From an uncultured Muribaculaceae bacterium (GTDB lineage: Bacteria > Bacteroidota > Bacteroidia > Bacteroidales > Muribaculaceae), in NCBI GenBank assembly GCA_910576775.1, contig CAJTJV010000042.1, forward strand, positions 1 to 19,459: a stretch of DNA of 19,459 nt, given 5' to 3'. Below, one piece after another: positions 14,901-19,459 of the stretch. A model generated the notes under the pieces. It searched no databases. It had not been told where the DNA came from and saw only the letters and a program-made list of their open reading frames with translations. Position numbers and translations under genes: made by a program. Numbering within the stretch: position 1 is the stretch's first letter; each line of letters starts with the position of its first letter.

Positions 14901-16058
14901 AACGCTATGAAGATTCAGAATATTGCTCTTAGTGGCGGTGTAAACGGAAAGGATGCCGGACTGTTAAGGGAAATGGCTACCCGGGGAAAGCTCACGGTTG
15001 CCGATTTTTCCGATGTCACATTCCATAAGGATCTTATAAACGAATATTACCATCAGGCTGTGTGGCGTCCGGGAAAAATTACGGAGGAAAATATGATAGG
15101 CCATTGGATGTTCAATGGTTCTCGTATTGAACATGTGGATTTCCCGAAAAATCTACAGCATCTTGGTTATAAGGCATTCGCTGGTTCACGGTTGCGCGAA
15201 GCAGAACTTCCCGAAGGCCTTTTGTCAATTGAGGAAGCATGTTTTAAAGATTGTTCCAACTTGACCAAAGTGTCGCTGCCGGGCTCGCTTGAAACTATTC
15301 CTAAATATTGTTTTGAATTGGCAAAATCACTTGCCGACGTCACTCTTGGAGAAGGTATCAGAGTGATTGATGATTATGCGTTCGCTCTTAATGGATTCTA
15401 TACTTCCGAAGGGAGTCTTTATAGCCTTACTCTTCCATCAACAATAGAGGAGATCGGTTATAAAGCATTTGTTAATACCAAAATTAAGGAAATTGTGCTG
15501 CCGGCTTCTTTGGATAAACTGGGAAAATATGCTTTCTATGAATGCCGTAAACTCAGTCGTGTTGAATTCCGGTGCGCACTTGATACTCTCCCGGAAAGAG
15601 TTCTGGATCATTGCTACAATCTTTCTGAAATAGTATTTCCGCCGGGACTCAAAGTTATTGGGAAATATGCTCTCGCCGATTGCGGACTGCCATATCTGAC
15701 AATTCCGGAGGGTGTTGAGGTGATAGAGGAAGGTGCTTTGAAGAGCGTAGGTACGAAAGGCCTTGTATTGCCGGAATCTCTTCGCGAGATAGGAGCCCGT
15801 GCGCTTGGCTACCAGTCCATGGTGTCGTCATTCATAATTCCTGCCGGAGTTAAGAAAATCGGCAACCGGGCATTCGACGGAGTCTGCTATTTCAAGGAAT
15901 TGCATTTAAAGTGCCCGCAACCGCCTGAACATCAGGGAGAAATTTTCTTCAAAGATTTTAAATATGAGGAATGTACTCTCTTTGTACCCCGTGGCTCTGC
16001 CGCGGCCTATGCCGCCGATTCCTATTGGAAGAAATTCAAGGCAATCGTGGAAGAATAA
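11997..16058 (+). CDS. Large surface lipoprotein: BACON-like modules plus C-terminal BspA-like LRR_5 domain
   Basis: This 1353-residue protein begins with a lipoprotein signal peptide (MEILKSGLLLFIIAIMTVSC; Cys20 is the acyl site) followed by a proline-rich linker. Residues ~37-130 and ~131-217 are BACON-type Ig-like modules. Residues 218-775 are three consecutive 186-residue units, each probably two Ig-like subdomains, beginning at TESKKY(V/L)PASGGRFSAEL. Two more BACON-like modules run to ~946. Residues ~1010-1340 are LRR_5 repeats of the BspA kind (LPEGLLSIEEACFKDCSNL, LPSTIEEIGYKAF, IPEGVEVIEEGAL). Such proteins are displayed on the outer membrane and bind glycans, mucin or host/bacterial proteins; BACON is named for proposed carbohydrate binding. 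The actual ligand is unknown. It is followed after 23 nt by another secreted-protein gene, so the two are probably co-transcribed. Confidence 0.85.
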   Translation: MEILKSGLLLFIIAIMTVSCGKDNPPEPEPPGPVETVTLNLTGESESGKVTLSSDASVFSLTFTSSAKWTITVPGAASWCSVSVNEGGAGDALVQLKVTANDSYDERNASLTIKAGNVSKTFVVAQKQRDAILVSSSKVEIEEDGGTFDIVVRSNVDVKYSISGGSRWLEEIPAGRSLKESVYSFRAAENESGSSRVAEITFTGAGLTETVQVLQIGGSTLLLTESKKYVPASGGRFSAELRSNVEFTYKIVEGSAWLHEDASRAMSSHTIYFVADEYTDTEVERQAVVRFTSLDGKISSDMLVIQNYAGAIIIGEKEIESEWGESKVYIAYSANRPMGIRLPSWIKVDGEPLQSRAMVAYRQGVIIAENTSSAPRTGSIVIYDKENPEICDSVIVNQKAFDSGSTLLLTESKKYLPASGGRFSAELRSNVEFTYKIVKGAEWLHEDASRAMSLHTIYFVADEYSDTEVERQAIIRFTSLDGEKSSDMLVIQNYAGAIIMGEKEMDLDWRQSIVNITYSANRPMGMKLPSWIKADGDPVQSRAMVAYRQSVVIAENTSSVPRTGSIVIYDKENPEICDSVIVTQKAFNSDPSIMVTESKKYVPASGGRFSAELHSNVEFTYKIVEGAEWLHEEASRTMISHTIYFIADEYTDTEVERQGIIRFTSLDGKMSSDMLVIQNYAGAIIMGEKEIEVDCVKTKATVAYSANRPMGIRLPYWIKADGEPVQSRAMVEYRQNVEIDDNLSSESRTGFIVIYDKENPEICDSVTVTQKPVRYSVSTSLAVGDFEDARSHTFTIDVESPIAVSFNVSKPLEKIGDNTFRMPANYEKGCAGMASVGIEIGTNPVERIYVNYTQPKVDGIDMEFFNIQSEGGEISVDISNNTDIEYSCDSEWISLKNKNISEKGFSVDSWIFTVDKNTGDERKAYITFSAGNFWKGAVTVSQIGVLQPTIPVSVEISEEGSLETAVGDNAMKIQNIALSGGVNGKDAGLLREMATRGKLTVADFSDVTFHKDLINEYYHQAVWRPGKITEENMIGHWMFNGSRIEHVDFPKNLQHLGYKAFAGSRLREAELPEGLLSIEEACFKDCSNLTKVSLPGSLETIPKYCFELAKSLADVTLGEGIRVIDDYAFALNGFYTSEGSLYSLTLPSTIEEIGYKAFVNTKIKEIVLPASLDKLGKYAFYECRKLSRVEFRCALDTLPERVLDHCYNLSEIVFPPGLKVIGKYALADCGLPYLTIPEGVEVIEEGALKSVGTKGLVLPESLREIGARALGYQSMVSSFIIPAGVKKIGNRAFDGVCYFKELHLKCPQPPEHQGEIFFKDFKYEECTLFVPRGSAAAYAADSYWKKFKAIVEE
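12648..14321 (+). repeat. Three tandem 558-bp (186-codon) repeats inside the lipoprotein gene
   Basis: The anchor GACGGA occurs at 12665, 13223 and 13781, an exact spacing of 558. Units are 12648-13205, 13206-13763 and 13764-14321. Units 1 and 2 are the most alike, with long identical stretches. The exact period with no indels indicates recent amplification. Confidence 0.95.
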
Positions 16059-16081
16059 ACCAATTTTATCAATATTGTATT

Positions 16082-18898
16082 ATGAAAAAAACATTACTGT
16101 TTACAGCCATTATTACTTTGGGAGGCTTATTCCCATCCATGGCTCAGTCACCGTCCGCGGGCGAGGAGATAGACCTCGGCCTTAGTGTGAACTGGCGTGG
16201 CTATAATATTGGCGCGGAAGCGCCTCAGCAATCCGGTACATCATATGCCTATGCAATGATTAAGAAAGGAAACTACAACAAATATAACTATCCTTTCTTC
16301 AGCTTCGAAATGGGAGCCTGTGATTTCCCGGTAAACGATATATCAGGAAATATGGAATATGATGCCGCAGCAGCTATAACAGGAGGATTGTGGCGCATGC
16401 CTACAAAGGAGGAATGGCAGGAGCTGATTGACGGTTGCACGGCTTCCGTTTATACCTGCGAAGGTATTAACGGTATACTGATGACATCGAAATCCAACGG
16501 CAACTCCATTTTCTTGCCGTATAATGGATATAATTGTAATTATTATACGGCAAATAACGAGAATGGCGGGGCATATTATTTTTATGGATACGGAAATTAT
16601 ATCCAGATCAGGCTTCAGGAACGCTTCGGTATGGACGGTCCGTGGACTGGCATGGTTTTACGTCCGGTATGTGATAAGGACCAAGTTCCTCTTGAGTCAA
16701 TCAGCCTTACTGCCGACCGTAATGATATATTTGTGAATACTTTCGCGCAGCTTACGGCGGTTGGAGTACCTGCGGACGCCAAGTTTAAAGCCGAATATTC
16801 GTCAAGCGACGAAAACGTGGCGACAGTTACCGATAAAGGTCTTGTGAAAGGTATCGGTGGAGGTACTGCCGTGATTACGGCAACGGCCGGCGATATATCT
16901 GCAACGGTGACTATTAATGTTACGGCTGTCGAAACAGATCTCAGCGCTGCATCTGTCGACCTCGGACTAGGTGTTGATTGGTGTACTTTAAACGAAGGTG
17001 CCTCGAGCTTCGGGCAGACAGGAGATAAATATGCCTTCTGTATCACCTCGCAACAGACTTATGCCAATGCCTTGACATATCCGTATTATAATGGCAGTTA
17101 CAGATTCCCGCAGGCTGAGTTCTCCGGCAATCCGTCTTACGATGTTATCGCTAAAAATCATGGGCAGGAAAGCCGTATGCGCCTGCCTTCAAAGTCTGAA
17201 CTTGAAGAACTGGTGGAAAAATGTTGTGCCGAACCGGTGGAGATTGAAGGTGTAAAATATATGCGTCTTACGTCTACCGTTAACGGTAAATACATCCTTC
17301 TGCCGATAGACGGTACAAGCGAGTATTATCATAGCGGTTCTACGAACGAAAGCCGCTCCGAGGCATATTGTCTTTCCCTTTCTGCTACAGGAAGCAGTAT
17401 TGGTGCTTTTGTCAAAACTAACAGCCAACCATACAAGTCAAGACCTCTGAGGGGTGTGATGGAGCATATTGTAATACCGGATCTTACCGCTATTATACTT
17501 AACAAAACTGAAGCTTCCATATATACTGAAAATACAGTGCAAATTACAGCGAAGCCCGAACCCTTGGGTGCGGAACTTTCCGGAATACAGTGGAGTTCGT
17601 CCGACGAGGCTGTTGCCACTGTCGATGCAAATGGTCTTGTAACAGGTGTTTCCGCAGGTGTTGCAACTATTACTGCCGCCGTTGGCGAAATAAAAGCTAC
17701 AGTGACTGTTACCGTCGAGGAGCCGAATGTATGTACAGACGAGATGGTCGATATGGGACTCGATGTAATGTGGGCGCCCTGCGAACTTGGAGCCGCTACG
17801 CCTTCCGAAAGTGGGAAACTGTATTATTGGGGCGCGTTGGAGCCGACGGAAAATGTCAGCGACAAAACCAAATGGGTGGATCCCGGAATTGATAAAATCG
17901 GCGCAACAGAGTTTGATGTAGCTTACAAGACAATGGGCGACGGTTGGAGAATGCCGAAACGTTCTGATCTGTTGCGTCTTTCTCAGAACGCGACATTCGA
18001 ATGGATTGTCTATGGTGGGCGTAAAGGAGTTCTCGTTATATCCAACCTTACCGGCAAGCGCATGTTCTGGCCTCTTCAGAATGGGGAAACCGATATCTTC
18101 TATTGTGGCGATGAACTGTTCAGAAATAATTCCAGCGATGGCGAGCCTCTTGTTACAGGTCTTTGGGTTACCGGAGAAGGTGTAGACGAGTTGAACCGTA
18201 AGCCCTGGACTCCTATGCTTATCCGTCCTGTATTTGATCCTTCGTTCGTGCCGCCTCTGACAGCAATTACTATCACCTCCGAGTCGACGTCGCTCGATAT
18301 CGACGGCACCTTGCAGCTCACAGCTGTTCCGGCACCTGAAAAAGCCGAGTTTACAAACCTTACATGGGCTTCTTCCGATGAAACTGTTGCCACCGTCGAT
18401 GCCAACGGTCTTGTGACAGGTCTTGCAAAAGGAATTGCTATCATTACTGTCGCCGATGGCGATATCTCCGCGACAATTGAGGTTTCTGTTATGACGCCAC
18501 CGGTGGAGCAGATTGTAATTACATCAGAGGCCACAACTCTCAATGTTGGTGAAACTCTTCAACTTTCGGCTAATCCCATGCCTGAAAATGCAGTATTTAC
18601 TGACTTGGTATGGACATCTTCATTACCGGCAGTTGCTACTGTTGATGCCAACGGTCTTGTGAGCGCAGTCTCGAAAGGCATTGTCGTTATTACGGCATCC
18701 GATGGAGACATTAATGCTACCATCGAACTAACTATTACTGATACCAGTTCGGTAGCCGAGATTATTACCGGTAGCGATATAAAAGAAATATATACGACTG
18801 ACGGTAGAAAAGTTTCTGTCGAATTCGAAAACCTGAGCTCAGGCTTCTATATAATAGTAAAGAGCGACGGTACCGTAATCAAGACGGTTAAACGCTAA
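16082..18898 (+). CDS. Secreted multidomain protein: FISUMP-like and Big_2 (Ig-like) domains with sorting-tail-like C terminus
   Basis: A 938-residue exported protein with signal peptide MKKTLLFTAIITLGGLFPSMAQ. It alternates two module types. FISUMP-like modules, at ~30-200, ~290-462 and ~551-720, each open with (V/I)D(L/M)GL.V.W and contain WRMP or RMRLP followed by a Glu/Leu-rich helix, a middle (I/V)F(L/W)P-type strand and a closing (L/I)RPV or RPL. Big_2 modules, at ~203-283, ~468-548, ~723-805 and ~808-887, share SSDE.VATV(D/T)..GLV.G and end in I.ATV.(V/I).V. The last ~50 residues (IKEIYTTDGRKVS, LSSGFYIIVKSDGTV, IKTVKR) resemble the C-terminal sorting tails of Bacteroidetes secreted proteins. 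Start is the MKK ATG at 16082; the open frame upstream overlaps the lipoprotein gene. It likely works with the preceding lipoprotein at the cell surface; function unknown. Confidence 0.85.
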   Translation: MKKTLLFTAIITLGGLFPSMAQSPSAGEEIDLGLSVNWRGYNIGAEAPQQSGTSYAYAMIKKGNYNKYNYPFFSFEMGACDFPVNDISGNMEYDAAAAITGGLWRMPTKEEWQELIDGCTASVYTCEGINGILMTSKSNGNSIFLPYNGYNCNYYTANNENGGAYYFYGYGNYIQIRLQERFGMDGPWTGMVLRPVCDKDQVPLESISLTADRNDIFVNTFAQLTAVGVPADAKFKAEYSSSDENVATVTDKGLVKGIGGGTAVITATAGDISATVTINVTAVETDLSAASVDLGLGVDWCTLNEGASSFGQTGDKYAFCITSQQTYANALTYPYYNGSYRFPQAEFSGNPSYDVIAKNHGQESRMRLPSKSELEELVEKCCAEPVEIEGVKYMRLTSTVNGKYILLPIDGTSEYYHSGSTNESRSEAYCLSLSATGSSIGAFVKTNSQPYKSRPLRGVMEHIVIPDLTAIILNKTEASIYTENTVQITAKPEPLGAELSGIQWSSSDEAVATVDANGLVTGVSAGVATITAAVGEIKATVTVTVEEPNVCTDEMVDMGLDVMWAPCELGAATPSESGKLYYWGALEPTENVSDKTKWVDPGIDKIGATEFDVAYKTMGDGWRMPKRSDLLRLSQNATFEWIVYGGRKGVLVISNLTGKRMFWPLQNGETDIFYCGDELFRNNSSDGEPLVTGLWVTGEGVDELNRKPWTPMLIRPVFDPSFVPPLTAITITSESTSLDIDGTLQLTAVPAPEKAEFTNLTWASSDETVATVDANGLVTGLAKGIAIITVADGDISATIEVSVMTPPVEQIVITSEATTLNVGETLQLSANPMPENAVFTDLVWTSSLPAVATVDANGLVSAVSKGIVVITASDGDINATIELTITDTSSVAEIITGSDIKEIYTTDGRKVSVEFENLSSGFYIIVKSDGTVIKTVKR

Positions 18899-18919
18899 CA
18901 TGCCATTATAACATATCGG

Positions 18920-18958
18920 CACCGCCTGGAGGTTTCTGCCTTCAGGCGGTGGTTTTTT
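18920..18958 (+). terminator. Intrinsic terminator of the surface-protein unit
   Basis: CACCGCCTGGAGG pairs with CCTTCAGGCGGTG (18920-18932 with 18939-18951, 12 of 13 positions plausible) around a 6-nt loop, followed by G and six T. It closes the two-gene unit that starts at 11997. Confidence 0.93.
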
Positions 18959-19106
18959 CAAAAAACGGCTGTGATCATATCTCTAAAAGTATGCAGTTCA
19001 GCATGATATTTACATTAATTGCCAAAAATCCCAATATATTGTTTCCGTCCTCATCTGTAAACGTAAGTTAAAATCATGTTATAAAACACATTTTAGTGGT
19101 AAAAAA
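18959..19106. other. Intergenic spacer before the rRNA-type promoters
   Basis: No reading frame with coding character is seen. The stretch is AT-rich, particularly at 19073-19106, where A/T tracts could act as an UP-like element for the promoter that follows. Confidence 0.4.
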
Positions 19107-19138
19107 TTTGGTAGGATTGGAAAAAGGTTGTAATTTTG
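19107..19138 (+). promoter_or_regulatory. Tandem promoter P1 of a probable rRNA operon
   Basis: TTTG (19107-19110), a 20-nt spacer and TAATTTTG (19131-19138) exactly match the Bacteroidetes housekeeping consensus, with an A/T-rich upstream tract. Confidence 0.8.
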
Positions 19139-19221
19139 CACTCGCTTTCGGGAAGGAACCCCGGAGCGGCCCGCAAGAGAGCGGCGCGGAATATAAAGAA
19201 TGTTAAATTTTGAACAAAAAT

Positions 19222-19252
19222 TTTGAGATTTTGTTATTCCGCCGTAACTTTG
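19222..19252 (+). promoter_or_regulatory. Tandem promoter P2 of a probable rRNA operon
   Basis: TTTG (19222-19225), a 19-nt spacer and TAACTTTG (19245-19252), again preceded by A/T-rich sequence (19200-19221). The bases from 4 nt after the box, CGCTTTCGGG, are identical to those after P1. Confidence 0.8.
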
Positions 19253-19256
19253 CAGA

Positions 19257-19459
19257 CGCTTTCGGGCAGAAATGCCGAAAAGCCCAAAGAGAACATTGAA
19301 ACGATTACAATAGACAAAGAGTAGTACAAGAGCATTATTCGCACGGCCGCCCGAAAGGAAGCCGGCCGAGCGGGAAAGACTCAAGTCAATTTCTGCAGAT
19401 GCAGTAGCTCAATAAAAACAAGCGGTCCGCGAGCGCGGGGGAAACAGTGATTCGTGTCT
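19257..19459 (+). other. Probable leader of an rRNA operon (16S gene beyond the window)
   Basis: After P2 the sequence has no coding character. It contains A/G-rich single-stranded-looking stretches (GATTACAATAGACAAAGAG, AGTAGTACAAGAGC) of the sort found in Bacteroidales rRNA leaders, and GC-rich arms (CGGCCG at 19344-19349 and about 20 nt later) that could form processing or antitermination structures. The canonical 16S start (AGAGTTTGATC) is not reached. The assignment rests on promoter strength and leader resemblance. Confidence 0.5.

Noticed and set aside
19401..19440. AGTAGCTC reminiscent of a tRNA D-arm
   Set aside because: No matching acceptor stem, anticodon arm or TTC loop can be built around it.

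Overview
The window looks like a Bacteroidales chromosome, plausibly a Muribaculaceae-like gut commensal. Three kinds of evidence point there: promoters of the Bacteroidetes type (TTTG, about 20 nt, TAnnTTTG), starts without Shine-Dalgarno sequences, and the protein families present (BACON-domain and BspA-like lipoproteins, FISUMP-like/Big_2 secreted proteins, Rhs proteins with glycine-rich C-terminal tips). The family-level assignment is inference.

Left region (1-4567) is a polymorphic-toxin locus. It opens inside the 3' end of an Rhs gene whose conserved core leads into an AT-rich toxin tip, followed by two small membrane-protein genes. A second, truncated Rhs cassette (2219-3757) repeats the end of the Rhs core, carries a different tip and is followed by another member of the same membrane-protein family and then by a 59-residue internally deleted derivative. 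I read this as a displaced toxin/immunity cassette array. Its unusual points are that both tips end in glycine-zipper, membrane-active-looking segments and that all the candidate immunity proteins are polytopic membrane proteins sharing two signatures.

A 369-base gene-poor stretch (4568-4936) holds a decayed reading frame and a tandemly duplicated stem-loop/promoter element. It leads into a compact operon rnz-tadA-lpxB (tRNA 3' processing, tRNA wobble deamination, lipid A synthesis). A convergent gene encodes a secreted beta-propeller protein. Divergent from it is a DXS-family thiamine-diphosphate enzyme that keeps the catalytic residues but has lost the residues that hold the glyceraldehyde-3-phosphate phosphate in E. 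coli DXS. A strong intrinsic terminator then leads directly into a Bcr/CflA-type MFS exporter.

The 359-base gap 11638-11996 is not empty: it has a good promoter and a long, nested, perfectly paired rod-like RNA fold with a large central bubble, ending in a T-rich run. I propose a structured non-coding RNA of 6S-like architecture. It is followed by a two-gene unit: a 1353-residue lipoprotein with BACON-like modules, a perfect-period 558-bp triplication and a C-terminal LRR_5 (BspA-like) domain, then a 938-residue secreted protein alternating FISUMP-like and Big_2 domains with a sorting-tail-like C terminus, closed by a strong terminator. The right end (about 19100-19459) carries two tandem consensus promoters with the same initially transcribed sequence and a leader resembling that of an rRNA operon; the 16S gene itself would lie beyond the window.
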